A DNA stretch of 64,000 nt from assembly GCF_001011155.1 (NCBI RefSeq), contig NZ_CP011479.1, positions 4,015,662 to 4,079,661 on the forward strand, given 5' to 3'. Each line of letters starts with the position of its first letter. The stretch's first letter is position 1. Under the pieces are notes generated by a model. That model was not told the origin of the DNA. It saw only the letters and a list, made by a program, of their open reading frames with translations, and did not search any database. This DNA is from Hoeflea sp. IMCC20628. GTDB lineage: Bacteria; Pseudomonadota; Alphaproteobacteria; Rhizobiales; Rhizobiaceae. A program made the position numbers and the translations under genes. Of the stretch, positions 1-10,763 are shown in pieces.

Positions 1-152
1 CCACCTTCCTGTCGATCGATCTGGTCAAGACCGCCATCGGCCAGTTCGATGTCGGGCCGGCAGCGGCGATGTCGCTGATCTACTTCCTCATCATCCTGCT
101 GCTGTCATGGGTTTTCTACACCGTGATGATCACCAACGACGCCAAGGGCTGA
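1..152 (+). CDS. glpP: Sugar/polyol ABC transporter permease, C-terminal end only (probable GlpP)
   Basis: The window opens inside this gene, and the last 49 codons are read in the frame ending with TGA at 150-152. The visible part has one hydrophobic helix (residues around SLIYFLIILLLSWVFYTVMI) followed by a short polar tail, as expected for the last transmembrane segment of a MalF-type inner-membrane permease. The next gene, 13 bases downstream, is the partner permease, followed by a DUF2160 protein and a large binding protein. That order matches the glycerol transporter GlpSTPQV of rhizobia, which is why the name GlpP is proposed. The identity comes from context, since most of the protein lies outside the window. 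Confidence 0.75.
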   Translation, partial: TFLSIDLVKTAIGQFDVGPAAAMSLIYFLIILLLSWVFYTVMITNDAKG

Positions 153-165
153 GGGAGAGCGAACC

Positions 166-1050
<885 letters not shown>

Positions 1051-1062
1051 GGAGGTTACGTC

Positions 1063-1344
1063 ATGGATCTTTCCTGGATGGCCTGGACCGGGCCTACGGC
1101 AACCTTCTTCATCGTCATCTTCCTGCTGCTCGCCGGCATGGGCGTGTGGGAATACTTTGTGCCCGGCGGTTCGCCGCGGGTTGGAATTTTGCGCTTTGAG
1201 ACCACCCGCGGCGACCGTCTGTTCGTTTCGCTGCTTGGTTCGGCGTTCATCAATCTCGCCTGGCTCGGACTTGTCGGTCCGAACCTGTGGTGGGCTCTTG
1301 CCCTGTCCGTGGTCTACGCCGTCGGCGTGTTCCGCTGGGTCTAG
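1063..1344 (+). CDS. DUF2160 small integral membrane protein of the glycerol-type ABC operon
   Basis: A 93-residue protein with three hydrophobic stretches (about residues 10-28, 46-66 and 72-90) and the motif WEYFVPGGSPR, recognisable as DUF2160. Proteins of this family occur almost only between the permease and binding-protein genes of glycerol-type ABC operons, exactly its place here. The start is supported by a strong GAGGAGG ribosome site at 1051. Its biochemical role is not established; it probably assists the transporter in the membrane. Confidence 0.85.
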   Translation: MDLSWMAWTGPTATFFIVIFLLLAGMGVWEYFVPGGSPRVGILRFETTRGDRLFVSLLGSAFINLAWLGLVGPNLWWALALSVVYAVGVFRWV

Positions 1345-1407
1345 GGTTTGAATACCGGAAGCGGCAATTCCGCCGTTTCCGTTTTCGCAAGTCGGGAGGA
1401 AACTGCA

Positions 1408-3129
1408 ATGCGGAAACATCTTTTACTTTCATCCGTGGCCATGGCGCTGGTGCTCAGCGCTGGTGCGGCACAAGCAGGCATGGAGGAGGCCAAGAGCTTC
1501 CTTGATGCTGAAATCGGCGACGTCTCGACGCTTGATCGTGCTGCCCAGGAAGCCGAAATGCAGTGGTTCATCGATGCTGCACAGCCGTTTGCCGGCATGG
1601 AGATCAAGGTCGCATCCGAGACGCTCACCACCCATGAATATGAATCCAAGACGCTGGCTGCAGCGTTCGAGGCAATTACCGGCATCAAGGTCACGCACGA
1701 CCTGATCGGCGAAGGCGATGTGGTTGAAAAGCTGCAGACCCAGATGCAGACCGGCGAGAACATCTACGACGCCTATGTCAACGATTCCGATCTCATCGGC
1801 ACGCACTGGCGCTACCAGCAGGTTCGCAACCTGACCGACTGGATGGCCGGTGAAGGCAAGGATGTCACCAATCCGGATCTCGACATCGAGGACTTCATCG
1901 GAACTTCGTTCACCACGGCTCCGGACGGCAAGCTCTACCAGCTTCCCGACCAGCAGTTCGCCAATCTTTACTGGTTCCGGTATGACTGGTTCAACGACGA
2001 AAAGAACATGGCCGATTTCAAGGAAAAATACGGCTACGATCTTGGCGTTCCGGTGAACTGGTCTGCCTATGAGGACATCGCCGAATTCTTCACCGGTCGC
2101 GAAATCGACGGCAAGAAGGTCTATGGCCACATGGACTACGGCAAGAAGGACCCGTCACTCGGCTGGCGCTTCACCGATGCCTGGCTGTCGATGGCCGGCA
2201 ATGGCGACAAGGGCATCCCGAACGGCGTTCCTGTTGATGAATGGGGCATCAAGGTGGACGAGAATTCGCGTCCGGTCGGCTCCTGCGTTGCGCGCGGTGG
2301 CGACACCAACGGCCCTGCTTCTGTCTATTCGATCCAGAAGTACCTCGACTGGCTCGCAGCCTATGCACCGCCGGAAGCCCAGGGCATGACCTTCGGCGAA
2401 GCCGGTCCGGTTCCTGCCCAGGGCAATATCGCCCAGCAGATCTTCTGGTACACCGCCTTTACCGCGGATTCGGTCAAGCCCGGCCTGCCGGTGGTCAACG
2501 AGGATGGCACGCCGAAATGGCGTATGGCACCCTCCCCGCATGGCGTTTACTGGAAAGACGGCATGAAGCTCGGCTATCAGGACGTGGGCTCATGGACGCT
2601 GATGAAGTCCACCCCCGAAGACCGCGCCAAGGCCGCATGGCTCTATGCGCAGTTCGTCACCTCCAAGACCGTCGATGTGAAGAAGAGCCAGGTTGGCCTG
2701 ACCTTCGCGCGTGAATCGACGATCCAGGACCAGAGCTTCACCGATCGCGCCAAGGATCTTGGCGGTCTGGTCGAGTTCTACCGGTCTCCGGCCCGGGTCC
2801 AGTGGTCGCCGACCGGCACCAACGTGCCTGACTATCCGAAGCTGGCTCAGCTCTGGTGGCAGGCAATCGGTGACGCTTCGTCAGGCGCCAAGACTGCCCA
2901 GGCAGCTATGGATTCGCTGTGCGAAGAGCAGGAAAAGGTCATGTCCCGCATCGAACGCTCCGGCGTTCAGGGCGACATCGGTCCCAAGCTCGCCGAAGAG
3001 CACGATCTGGAATACTGGAACGCGGATGCCGTCTCGAAGGGCAACCTCGCTCCACAGCTGAAGATCGAAAACGAAAAAGAACAGCCGATGACTGTCAACT
3101 ACGACGAACTGGTCAAGAGCTGGCAGTAA
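1408..3129 (+). CDS. glpV: Periplasmic substrate-binding protein of the ABC importer (probable glycerol-binding GlpV)
   Basis: A 573-residue secreted solute-binding protein. I use the ATG at 1408, since it follows a GGGAGGA ribosome site at 1394-1400 and begins a clean Sec signal peptide (MRKHLLLSSVAMALVLSAG, cleavage after AQA). An upstream in-frame start would hide this signal. The length, larger than the usual 400-450 residues of family-1 sugar-binding proteins, matches GlpV of rhizobial glycerol transporters. The protein should capture substrate in the periplasm for the two permeases upstream. It is the last gene of the operon, followed by a hairpin at 3161-3182. The substrate is inferred from synteny and size. 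Confidence 0.82.
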   Translation: MRKHLLLSSVAMALVLSAGAAQAGMEEAKSFLDAEIGDVSTLDRAAQEAEMQWFIDAAQPFAGMEIKVASETLTTHEYESKTLAAAFEAITGIKVTHDLIGEGDVVEKLQTQMQTGENIYDAYVNDSDLIGTHWRYQQVRNLTDWMAGEGKDVTNPDLDIEDFIGTSFTTAPDGKLYQLPDQQFANLYWFRYDWFNDEKNMADFKEKYGYDLGVPVNWSAYEDIAEFFTGREIDGKKVYGHMDYGKKDPSLGWRFTDAWLSMAGNGDKGIPNGVPVDEWGIKVDENSRPVGSCVARGGDTNGPASVYSIQKYLDWLAAYAPPEAQGMTFGEAGPVPAQGNIAQQIFWYTAFTADSVKPGLPVVNEDGTPKWRMAPSPHGVYWKDGMKLGYQDVGSWTLMKSTPEDRAKAAWLYAQFVTSKTVDVKKSQVGLTFARESTIQDQSFTDRAKDLGGLVEFYRSPARVQWSPTGTNVPDYPKLAQLWWQAIGDASSGAKTAQAAMDSLCEEQEKVMSRIERSGVQGDIGPKLAEEHDLEYWNADAVSKGNLAPQLKIENEKEQPMTVNYDELVKSWQ

Positions 3130-3160
3130 GATCGGCCAACGCCGAAACGACTGAAATACA

Positions 3161-3182
3161 ATCGGGGCCTTCGGGCCCCGAT
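3161..3182 (+). terminator. Hairpin terminator after the glycerol-type ABC operon
   Basis: A perfect 9-bp stem (atcggggcc / ggccccgat) closed by a TTCG tetraloop lies 31 bases after the binding-protein stop codon. No long T run follows, so termination strength is uncertain, but its position and stable tetraloop fit a transcript end. Confidence 0.7.
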
Positions 3183-3327
3183 CTGTTGGTGGAGACTGCG
3201 ATGCTCTAACGGCCGCTTCCCGCCCGCTGCGACCAAGTCCCATCTCCAAATCTGCCACTCCCCCGTTGCAATCCCCCCCACCCACGCCCTATGTGAGAGC
3301 CATCAGATTGGCGGAGACACCCTATCC

Positions 3328-4275
3328 ATGAGCAAGATCAAGAATGTCGCGGTTCAGATGGACCATGTGCGCTCGATCAAGATTGCCGGCGATTCCACCT
3401 TCGCCATGTCGCTGGAGGCACAAAACCGCGGCTATAAGCTGTTTCACTACACGCCGGACCAGCTGTCGATGCGCGACGGCAAGATCGAGGCGGTAGCAGA
3501 GCCGATGATCCTGCGTGATGTCGAGGGCGACCATTTCGACCTCGGGCCGCAGGAAAAGATCAATCTGGCCGACATGGATGTGGTGCTCTTGCGGCAGGAT
3601 CCGCCATTCGACATGGCCTACATCACGTCGACGCATCTGCTGGAGCGGGTTCACCCCAGGACACTGGTGGTCAATGATCCGGCCTGGGTGCGCAATTCGC
3701 CAGAGAAGATCTTCGTCACCGAATTTCCCGACCTGATGCCAAAGACCCTGATTTCCCGCGACCCGGCGACGATCAACGCCTTCCGCGCCGAGGTCGGCGA
3801 CATGATCCTCAAGCCGCTTTACGGCAATGGCGGCGCCGGCGTGTTCCACATCAAGCCCGACGACCGCAATCTCGCCTCGCTTCTGGAAATGTTTGCCCAG
3901 ATGTACCGCGAGCCGTTCATCGCGCAGGAATACCTGCCGTCGGTGCGGGCAGGAGACAAGCGCATCATCCTGATTGACGGCGAGCCCGTCGGCGCGATCA
4001 ACCGAGTGCCGGCGGAGACGGATGCGCGCTCCAACATGCACGCGGGCGGCCGCGCCGAGCATAGCGAACTAACACCGCGCGAGCAGGAAATCTGCGCCCG
4101 CATCGGCCCTTCGCTGAAGGAACGCGGCTTCATCCTGGTCGGCATCGACATCATCGGCGACCTGATGACCGAGATCAACGTCACCTCGCCGACCGGCCTT
4201 CGCGAAATCAAGAACTTTGGCGGACCGGATGTGGCGGCATTGTTCTGGGATGCCGTGGAATCCAAACGCTCATAG
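3328..4275 (+). CDS. gshB: Glutathione synthetase
   Basis: A 315-residue ATP-grasp enzyme that joins gamma-glutamylcysteine and glycine to make glutathione in the cytoplasm. The N-terminal domain has the typical [17 protein letters not shown] segment, and the ATP-grasp part contains [14 protein letters not shown] near residues 155-168 and the C-terminal metal/ATP site with [13 protein letters not shown]. The length agrees with bacterial GshB (about 315). It is a single gene, with no close partner upstream. The start follows GGCGGAGACACC. Confidence 0.95.
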   Translation: MSKIKNVAVQMDHVRSIKIAGDSTFAMSLEAQNRGYKLFHYTPDQLSMRDGKIEAVAEPMILRDVEGDHFDLGPQEKINLADMDVVLLRQDPPFDMAYITSTHLLERVHPRTLVVNDPAWVRNSPEKIFVTEFPDLMPKTLISRDPATINAFRAEVGDMILKPLYGNGGAGVFHIKPDDRNLASLLEMFAQMYREPFIAQEYLPSVRAGDKRIILIDGEPVGAINRVPAETDARSNMHAGGRAEHSELTPREQEICARIGPSLKERGFILVGIDIIGDLMTEINVTSPTGLREIKNFGGPDVAALFWDAVESKRS

Positions 4276-4299
4276 CAGGACGCAGCCCGGAACGCCGGA

Positions 4300-4602
4300 T
4301 CACTTCAGTGCGGCCGCCACATTGCCGGGGCGGAATTCGGTGATCTTGTAATCCGCCACTCCGGCTGAGTGGAAGGGATCGTCCTTGATCAACACTTCGA
4401 TGTCGTCAATCGACCGGCCGCGAGCAATGATGACTCCACCGGTGCGCGGAACTTTTGCGCCTGACGTCAGCAACCGGCCTGATGCGTAAACGCGCTCGAT
4501 GAAAGCAAAATGCGGCGCGACCAGCGGATCGAAGTTTTCAAGCGGCGTCATGTAGGTGAGATCGATGACGAAGAGATGCTCTCCGTCTTCCAAAAAGGCC
4601 AT
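4300..4602 (-). CDS. YCII-domain protein
   Basis: A protein of 100 residues ending with the YCII signature DDPFHSAGVADYKITEFRP. The family adopts a ferredoxin-like fold with a His-Asp pair; its usual function is unknown. I placed the start at the ATG at 4602 (MAFLEDGEH), which gives the family's usual length and has an AGGA box 8 bases upstream; an in-frame ATG at 4629 with a GAGG box is an equally possible start. It converges with gshB, 24 bases apart. Confidence 0.8.
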   Translation of the reverse strand: MAFLEDGEHLFVIDLTYMTPLENFDPLVAPHFAFIERVYASGRLLTSGAKVPRTGGVIIARGRSIDDIEVLIKDDPFHSAGVADYKITEFRPGNVAAALK

Positions 4603-4844
4603 TCTGGTGGTCCTGCCAAACAACGGCATGGCAATCCTCGTCTGTCGCGGTGAAAAAATGACAGGAGCGGGGGTGCCCGGCAATGTTCCTGTCGCACAAC
4701 TCGATACAACTATGCTCGCCTTAATGGTGTAATTGTTTCCTTATTGTTCTTGTTTTATTCTGCATATCATGTTTCACTTCAGCCGTGATTGCGCATGACG
4801 GGCATGCACTGAAGCCCGCCACGCAGATTGGAAGGGGCAGGAGC

Positions 4845-6377
4845 ATGGTTGCGCGGGTCAGCACGGTTTCATTCCAGGGTATCGAAGCGGTGCCGGTCGA
4901 CGTTCAGGTGATGATCGCGCCGGGCAAGGTCAACATGCATATCGTCGGGCTGCCCGACAAGGCAGTTGCCGAAAGCCGCGAGCGGGTACAGGCCGCACTT
5001 CATGCCTCCGGTCTGGCGCTGCCCGCCAAGAAAGTCACCGTCAATCTGGCGCCTGCAGATCTGCCCAAGGAAGGGTCGCATTTCGATTTGCCGATCGCGC
5101 TCGGACTCATGGCAGCGCTGGGTGCTATCCCCGGCGATGCGCTTGACGGCTATGTGGTGCTGGGTGAACTCTCGCTTGATGGCACCATCGCCAGCGTCGC
5201 AGGCGCCCTGCCCGCGGCAATCGGCGCCAATGCGCTTGGCAAGGGCCTGATCTGTCCGGCAGATAGCGGACCGGAAGCGGCCTGGGCCGGCGAAGAGATC
5301 GACATTCTGGCACCCCGCTCGCTGATTGCCATCGCCAATCATTTCCGCGGCACGCAAGTGCTCTCACGCCCGGTGCCGGCAATGCGGGCAGCACCCGCCA
5401 ACATGCCGGACCTGTCAGATATCAAGGGACAGGAAACCGCCAAGCGGGCGATCGAGGTGGCTGCGGCCGGCGGGCACAATCTGATCATGGTTGGACCTCC
5501 GGGGTCCGGCAAATCGATGCTGGCAGCGCGATTGCCGTCGATCCTGCCACCACTGTCCCCGCCCGAACTTCTCGAAGTCTCGATGATCCATTCTATCGCC
5601 GGGCAACTGGCGGGCGGCAAATTGTCCGACCGGCGGCCGTTCCGCGCGCCGCATCATTCGGCCTCGATGGCGGCGATGGTCGGCGGCGGCTTGCGCGCCC
5701 GGCCCGGCGAGGTGTCGCTGGCGCACAACGGCATCCTGTTTCTCGACGAGTTCCCCGAGTTCACGCCGCAGGTGCTCGATTCGCTGAGGCAGCCGCTGGA
5801 AAACGGCGAGAGCGTCATTGCCCGGGCCAATCACCGGGTCAGCTACCCCGCCAATATTCAGCTGATCGCGGCGATGAACCCGTGCCGCTGCGGCATGGCC
5901 GGCGAACCGGGACATTCCTGCGCCCGCGGGCCACGCTGCCAGGCGGATTATCAGGGCCGCATTTCCGGTCCGCTGATGGACCGGATCGATATCCGCATCG
6001 ATGTGCCTGCGGTGACTGCCCAAGACCTGATCCGGCCGCAGCCGGCAGAGCAAAGCGCCGACGTGGCGGCCCGTGTCGCGGCGGCGCAGACTATGCAGCA
6101 GACCCGCTACCGCGAGCTTGGCCGGCCCGATATCCGCACCAATTCGCAATGCTCGACATCGCTGGTCGAACAGGTGGCCCAGCCCGATGCCGGCGGACAG
6201 GCGCTGCTCAGCGACGCGGCGGAAAAGATGCGGTTTTCGGCCCGCGCCTATCGCCGCATTCTCAAGGTGGCCCGGACTCTGGCCGACCTCGACGCTGCCG
6301 AAACGGTCGGACGGATCCACCTCGCAGAGGCGATCTCCTACCGGATTTCAGCAGAACGGGTGTCGCAGGCAGCGTAA
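4845..6377 (+). CDS. comM: ComM/YifB-family Mg-chelatase-like AAA+ ATPase
   Basis: A 510-residue AAA+ protein of the YifB/ComM family. The N-terminal lon-protease-like domain (residues 1-170) is followed by the AAA+ core with Walker A GPPGSGKS at 217-224 and Walker B GILFLDEF near 300. A Cys-rich insert (MNPCRCGMAG) and a C-terminal helical domain follow. In naturally competent bacteria ComM is a helicase that drives branch migration during integration of transformed DNA. The ATG at 4845 is chosen because MVARVSTVSFQGIEA is the conserved family N-terminus and is preceded by GGGGCAGGAG; an upstream ATG at 4785 is open but not conserved. Confidence 0.92.
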   Translation: MVARVSTVSFQGIEAVPVDVQVMIAPGKVNMHIVGLPDKAVAESRERVQAALHASGLALPAKKVTVNLAPADLPKEGSHFDLPIALGLMAALGAIPGDALDGYVVLGELSLDGTIASVAGALPAAIGANALGKGLICPADSGPEAAWAGEEIDILAPRSLIAIANHFRGTQVLSRPVPAMRAAPANMPDLSDIKGQETAKRAIEVAAAGGHNLIMVGPPGSGKSMLAARLPSILPPLSPPELLEVSMIHSIAGQLAGGKLSDRRPFRAPHHSASMAAMVGGGLRARPGEVSLAHNGILFLDEFPEFTPQVLDSLRQPLENGESVIARANHRVSYPANIQLIAAMNPCRCGMAGEPGHSCARGPRCQADYQGRISGPLMDRIDIRIDVPAVTAQDLIRPQPAEQSADVAARVAAAQTMQQTRYRELGRPDIRTNSQCSTSLVEQVAQPDAGGQALLSDAAEKMRFSARAYRRILKVARTLADLDAAETVGRIHLAEAISYRISAERVSQAA

Positions 6378-6462
6378 ACTGACAATGGTGAGCAACCCGC
6401 CATGCAGCCGCCCGCTCACAACACGAAAGCGCGATTAATCCCAGTGCCGTCAGAATTGCGCC

Positions 6463-7434
6463 TCAGCCCAGACCGTCAAACAATGCCGTCGAGAGATAGC
6501 GTTCAGCAAAGGACGGGATGATGACGACGATCTGTTTGCCTGAATTCTCGCTGCGCTGACCAATCTTGACGGCGGCAGCAAGTGCTGCGCCTGAGGATAT
6601 GCCGACAGGAAGGCCTTCCAGTTTCGCCACCCGGCGGGCCATCTCGAAAGCATCGTCATTGGTCACCTTGACGACCTCGTCATAGATCTTGGTATCAAGA
6701 ACAGCCGGGGCAAACCCCGCGCCGATGCCCTGGATCTTGTGCGGTCCGGGATTGCCGCCCGACAGCACCGGGGAATCGGCCGGTTCGACGGCGACGATCT
6801 GCACCCCGGGTTTCCTGACTTTGAGCACCTGGCCGACGCCGGTGATGGTGCCGCCTGTGCCGATGCCGGAGACCAGAATATCGATGCCGCCCTTGGTGTC
6901 GTTCCAGATTTCCTCTGCGGTGGTCTTGCGGTGGATCTCCGGATTGGCAGCGTTTTCGAATTGCTGCGGCATCACCGAGTCAGCGATTTCGCCGAGCAGT
7001 TCTTCGGCCTTGGCGATGGCGCCCTTCATGCCCTTGGGGCCTTCGGTCAACACCAACTCAGCGCCGAGAAGGGCGAGCATTTTGCGGCGTTCGACCGACA
7101 TGGTTTCCGGCATGGTCAGGATCAAGCGGTAGCCCTTGGCGGCGGCGGCGAAGGCCAGCGCGATGCCGGTGTTGCCCGATGTCGGCTCGATCAATGTGGT
7201 CTTGCCCGGCGCAATCCGGCCTTCGGCTTCCAGCGTCTCGATCATGGCGACGCCGATCCGGTCCTTGACCGAGGCGAGCGGATTGAAAAATTCGAGCTTG
7301 GCCAGAAGCTCGGCTTTGACGCCATCGGCCGCCGCCAGCTTGGAGAGCCGGACAATCGGCGTGTTGCCGACGGTGTCGATGATCGAATCGTAGATCCGGC
7401 CGCGACCGGGCGTTTCAGCTGAATGTTCGGACAT
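6463..7434 (-). CDS. cysK: Cysteine synthase A (O-acetylserine sulfhydrylase)
   Basis: A 323-residue fold-type II PLP enzyme that makes cysteine from O-acetylserine and sulfide. The PLP lysine is in [10 protein letters not shown] (Lys57), the substrate loop is TSGNTGI, and the phosphate-binding glycines are in [11 protein letters not shown] chose the ATG at 7434 because MSEHSAE leads directly into the conserved [13 protein letters not shown]; 30 further upstream codons are open but look like leader sequence. It stands alone, convergent with comM. CysK rather than CysM or cystathionine beta-synthase is indicated by length and by the lack of extra domains. Confidence 0.93.
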   Translation of the reverse strand: MSEHSAETPGRGRIYDSIIDTVGNTPIVRLSKLAAADGVKAELLAKLEFFNPLASVKDRIGVAMIETLEAEGRIAPGKTTLIEPTSGNTGIALAFAAAAKGYRLILTMPETMSVERRKMLALLGAELVLTEGPKGMKGAIAKAEELLGEIADSVMPQQFENAANPEIHRKTTAEEIWNDTKGGIDILVSGIGTGGTITGVGQVLKVRKPGVQIVAVEPADSPVLSGGNPGPHKIQGIGAGFAPAVLDTKIYDEVVKVTNDDAFEMARRVAKLEGLPVGISSGAALAAAVKIGQRSENSGKQIVVIIPSFAERYLSTALFDGLG

Positions 7435-7584
7435 CACAGAACTCCTTGTTGGTTGCCGTGACTGTAGACGCGGCACGGCAACCAGGCCAGTCATTGCGCT
7501 CAGCGGCGCTGACCGCAGACGCAAAATAATACCTCGGCCGGATCAGGGTGTGGAAATTCTTTTCGGTAAAAACCATTGACAGGT

Positions 7585-8589
7585 TCAGCGCACCAGAAAT
7601 CCGGCAGCCAGCGGGTCGTCATCCTCGACAGTGAACTCGGCCTTGCCGGAATAAAACGCCCGGCCCGAGACGCGCGCGGTGATGGCGGCGTGCGCGCCAC
7701 AGCTCGTCACCGAGGCCACCGCGCCTGAAAACCGGCTGCCGATGGTGCTTTGAAATGTCCGCTCCTGGCCGATGCCGATCTGGCCGCGGGCATGCATGGC
7801 GGCAAGCCGGGCGGTAACGCCGGAGCCGGTGGGCGAGCGATCGACCTGGCGATCGGCAAAGACGCAAACATTGCGGGTCGGCTGGTCCGTCCAGGCATCG
7901 CGGCCATCGGTGAGGATGGTTCCGTAGAGAAAAGCCAGATCATCGGCGTCGGGATGGCTGAGCCGAATTGTTTTCTGGATCTCCCGGGTCAGCGCATCAG
8001 CGGCGTCGACAAAGCCTGCCACCGGGTCCCGGCCGAATTTCAGCCCGAACTGGCGGGCGTCGGCCAGCGCGTAAAACGCACCGCCATAGGCGATATCGAA
8101 ACTGACCTTGCCCCAATTGCCAAGAGTGAGCGCCTTGTCGCGGGCAAACAGGAACGACGGCACGCTTTCGAAGCTGACCTCGGTGGCTTTGCCGTCGCGC
8201 ATGGCAACTTCAGCACGGACCAGACCGCAGGGGCATTCGATGTTGACGACGGTCACATGTTTGCCGGGCGGCACCAGGCCCTGATCCACCGCGTAGCGGC
8301 CAAGCGCCACGATGGCGTGGCCGCACATGGTGGAATAGCCCTCATTGTGCATGAACAGCACCGCCAGATCGGCGCCGGGCAGATCCGGCTCGACCAGCAG
8401 CGCGCCATACATGTCCGCGTGGCCGCGCGGCTCGAACATCAGGATCTTGCGCAAATGATCGAGATTGTCTCGGACAAAAGCACGCTTTTCGAGGATCGTG
8501 CCCTTGGGCAAATCCGGGTAACCACCAGTGACAATACGCAACGGCTCGCCGCCGGTGTGCATGTCAATGACGGTGAGAACGTTGCTCAT
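7585..8589 (-). CDS. Trans-3-hydroxy-L-proline dehydratase (proline racemase superfamily)
   Basis: A 334-residue member of the proline racemase superfamily. The first active-site motif keeps its cysteine (STMCGH, Cys89), but the second is DRSPTGSG with threonine (Thr254) where racemases and epimerases have cysteine. In this superfamily the Cys/Thr pair marks trans-3-hydroxy-L-proline dehydratase (EC 4.2.1.77), which removes water to give pyrroline-2-carboxylate, not racemases. The start ATG overlaps the dut stop codon in an ATGA arrangement (8586-8589), so the two genes are translated from one message. The role is probably catabolism of hydroxyproline from collagen or plant/algal material. 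Confidence 0.85.
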   Translation of the reverse strand: MSNVLTVIDMHTGGEPLRIVTGGYPDLPKGTILEKRAFVRDNLDHLRKILMFEPRGHADMYGALLVEPDLPGADLAVLFMHNEGYSTMCGHAIVALGRYAVDQGLVPPGKHVTVVNIECPCGLVRAEVAMRDGKATEVSFESVPSFLFARDKALTLGNWGKVSFDIAYGGAFYALADARQFGLKFGRDPVAGFVDAADALTREIQKTIRLSHPDADDLAFLYGTILTDGRDAWTDQPTRNVCVFADRQVDRSPTGSGVTARLAAMHARGQIGIGQERTFQSTIGSRFSGAVASVTSCGAHAAITARVSGRAFYSGKAEFTVEDDDPLAAGFLVR

Positions 8590-9080
8590 TTGGCGCCGGT
8601 CGAGCCAAAACCACCGGCGCCGCGGGCGGTCTGGCTGAGAGTGTCTTCGAGAACCAGCCGGGCCTGCACCACCGGGGCGATGACCAGCTGGGCGATGCGC
8701 ATGCCGCGGCTGACGGTGAAGGGCTCGGCGCCGAGATTGGCGAGGATCACCTTGACCTCGCCGCGGTAATCGCTGTCGATGGTGCCTGGCGTGTTGAGGC
8801 AGGTGATGCCGGATTTGAGCGCCAGCCCGGAGCGCGGCCGGACCTGGCCTTCAAAGCCAAAAGGGATTTCCATGATCAGGCCGGTGGGCACGGCAAAACG
8901 GCCGCCGGGTGCAAGCGTCAGCGGCGCGTTGTCCTCGACGGCGGCGCGCAGATCCATGCCGGCGGAACCCGGGGTCTCATAGGCCGGCAAATCGAGGCCT
9001 TGGCCATGCGGCAGGCGCACAATCTTGAGCTCCGGGGCGGACTCTGGGGCGGGCGCTAGAGGGGAAACGGGCTTTATCAT
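8586..9080 (-). CDS. dut: Deoxyuridine 5'-triphosphate nucleotidohydrolase (dUTPase)
   Basis: A 164-residue trimeric dUTPase that hydrolyses dUTP to dUMP, keeping uracil out of DNA and supplying dTMP synthesis. All five family motifs are present: [37 protein letters not shown] and the C-terminal [11 protein letters not shown] that closes over the active site. The N-terminus has about 15 extra proline/alanine-rich residues. Its last codon overlaps the downstream hydroxyproline dehydratase by 4 bases. It is divergent from prfC, with 93 bases between. Confidence 0.95.
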   Translation of the reverse strand: MIKPVSPLAPAPESAPELKIVRLPHGQGLDLPAYETPGSAGMDLRAAVEDNAPLTLAPGGRFAVPTGLIMEIPFGFEGQVRPRSGLALKSGITCLNTPGTIDSDYRGEVKVILANLGAEPFTVSRGMRIAQLVIAPVVQARLVLEDTLSQTARGAGGFGSTGAK

Positions 9081-9173
9081 AGCGCGAGCTTTTACCCTTG
9101 GCAGGCCAAGGTCAATTGCATGGCGGGCGGCAAGCGGTTAGAAGGCAGCGCCATCAACAGGAATTCGCCACCG

Positions 9174-10763
9174 ATGCCCGATACACTTGCCGAGGAGGTC
9201 GGCCGCCGTCGCACCTTCGCCATCATCTCGCACCCGGACGCCGGCAAGACGACGCTGACCGAGAAGCTTTTGCTGTTCGGCGGCGCCATCCAGCTCGCGG
9301 GCGAGGTGAAAGCCAAGAAGGACCGGATCCAGACCCGCTCCGACTGGATGAAGATCGAGCGCGAGCGGGGCATCTCGGTGGTCACCTCGGTGATGACGTT
9401 CGAGTATGGCGGGCATGTGTTCAATCTGCTCGATACGCCGGGGCATGAGGACTTTGCCGATGACACCTACCGGACGCTGACGGCGGTGGATGCGGCGGTG
9501 ATGGTGATCGATGCGGCCAAGGGCATCGAGCCACGGACGCTGAAGCTGTTCGAGGTCTGCCGGCTCCGCGACATTCCGATCATCACCTTCATCAACAAGA
9601 TGGACCGCGAGGCGCTCAATCCGTTCGAGCTGCTTGATGAGGTCGAGCAGAAGCTGGCGCTGGATTGCGCGCCGATGACCTGGCCGATCGGTCAGGGCAG
9701 ATCGTTTTCGGGAACCTATCATCTGGCGAAATCGGCGATCCGCGGATCGGACAAGGAAACCGAGCTGACGCCGGTGAACGGGCCGGAATCGGACCAGGTG
9801 GCAGGGCTGTTGCCGGAGAACGAGCGGGCGACATTCATCGAGGAGGCGAGCCTGGCGGTGGAAGCCTGCAAGCCGTTTGATCTCGAAAGTTTTCGCGAGG
9901 GACATCTGACGCCGGTCTATTTCGGCTCGGCGCTGAAAAATTTCGGCGTGCGCGACCTGATCAATGCGCTGGGCGAACTGGCGCCGCCGCCGCGGGCGCA
10001 GGTTGCCGACACGCGGACGGTGGAAGCCACCGATCCGAAGATGACGGCCTTCGTGTTCAAGATCCAGGCAAACATGGACCCCAATCACCGAGACCGGATC
10101 GCCTTCGTGCGGGTCTGTTCGGGCACGCTGGAGCGCGGCATGAAGGCGCGTCTGGCGCGCACCGGCAAGCCGCTGAGCCTGTCGGCCCCGCAGTTCTTCT
10201 TTGCCTCGCAGCGGCAGATTGCCGACACGGCCTATGCCGGCGACGTGGTCGGCATTCCCAATCACGGCACGCTTCGAATCGGCGACACGCTGACCGAGGG
10301 CGAGGCCTTGGTGTTTCAGGGGGTGCCTAACTTTGCGCCGGAAATCCTGCGCCGGGTCAGGCTCGAGGATGCGATGAAGGCGAAAAAGCTGAAGGAAGCG
10401 CTGCAGCAGATGGCCGAGGAAGGCGTGGTGCAGTTGTTCTCGCCCGAAGACGGCTCGCCGGCGATTGTCGGCGTGGTCGGCGCGCTGCAGCTTGACGTGC
10501 TGAAGGAACGGTTGTCGGCGGAATACGGCCTGCCGGTGAGTTTTGAAATGGCGCGGTTTTCGGTCTGCCGCTGGATTTCGGCTGCGGACAAGAACGAACT
10601 CGAACGCTTTGTCACCAGCCATCGCGGCGACATTGCCCGCGATCTTGACGGCGACCCGGTGTTTCTGGCCGCCGACCAGTTTTCACTGGGCTATGAATCG
10701 GACCGCTGGAAGCAGATCGACATGGTGGCGATCAAGGAATATCACGTCAACAAGGCGGCCTGA
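9174..10763 (+). CDS. prfC: Peptide chain release factor 3
   Basis: A 529-residue translational GTPase that recycles RF1/RF2 from the ribosome after termination. The G1 loop is SHPDAGKTTLTEK, the switch region holds ERGISVVTSVMTF, G3 is DTPGHEDF and G4 is NKMD, followed by the RF3-specific C-terminal domain (FSVCRWISAADKNELERF). I chose the ATG at 9174 because MPDTLAEEVGRRRTFAIISHP aligns with the family N-terminus; an ATG at 9120 would add 18 unlikely residues. An AGGA box lies about 14 bases upstream. A structured repeat follows about 60 bases after the stop. Confidence 0.94.
   Translation: MPDTLAEEVGRRRTFAIISHPDAGKTTLTEKLLLFGGAIQLAGEVKAKKDRIQTRSDWMKIERERGISVVTSVMTFEYGGHVFNLLDTPGHEDFADDTYRTLTAVDAAVMVIDAAKGIEPRTLKLFEVCRLRDIPIITFINKMDREALNPFELLDEVEQKLALDCAPMTWPIGQGRSFSGTYHLAKSAIRGSDKETELTPVNGPESDQVAGLLPENERATFIEEASLAVEACKPFDLESFREGHLTPVYFGSALKNFGVRDLINALGELAPPPRAQVADTRTVEATDPKMTAFVFKIQANMDPNHRDRIAFVRVCSGTLERGMKARLARTGKPLSLSAPQFFFASQRQIADTAYAGDVVGIPNHGTLRIGDTLTEGEALVFQGVPNFAPEILRRVRLEDAMKAKKLKEALQQMAEEGVVQLFSPEDGSPAIVGVVGALQLDVLKERLSAEYGLPVSFEMARFSVCRWISAADKNELERFVTSHRGDIARDLDGDPVFLAADQFSLGYESDRWKQIDMVAIKEYHVNKAA

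Noticed and set aside
9138..10622. Long open frame (494 codons) antisense to prfC
   Set aside because: It is the mirror of a GC-rich coding gene, with Arg/His-rich low-complexity sequence and no domain; such shadows are common in this base composition.
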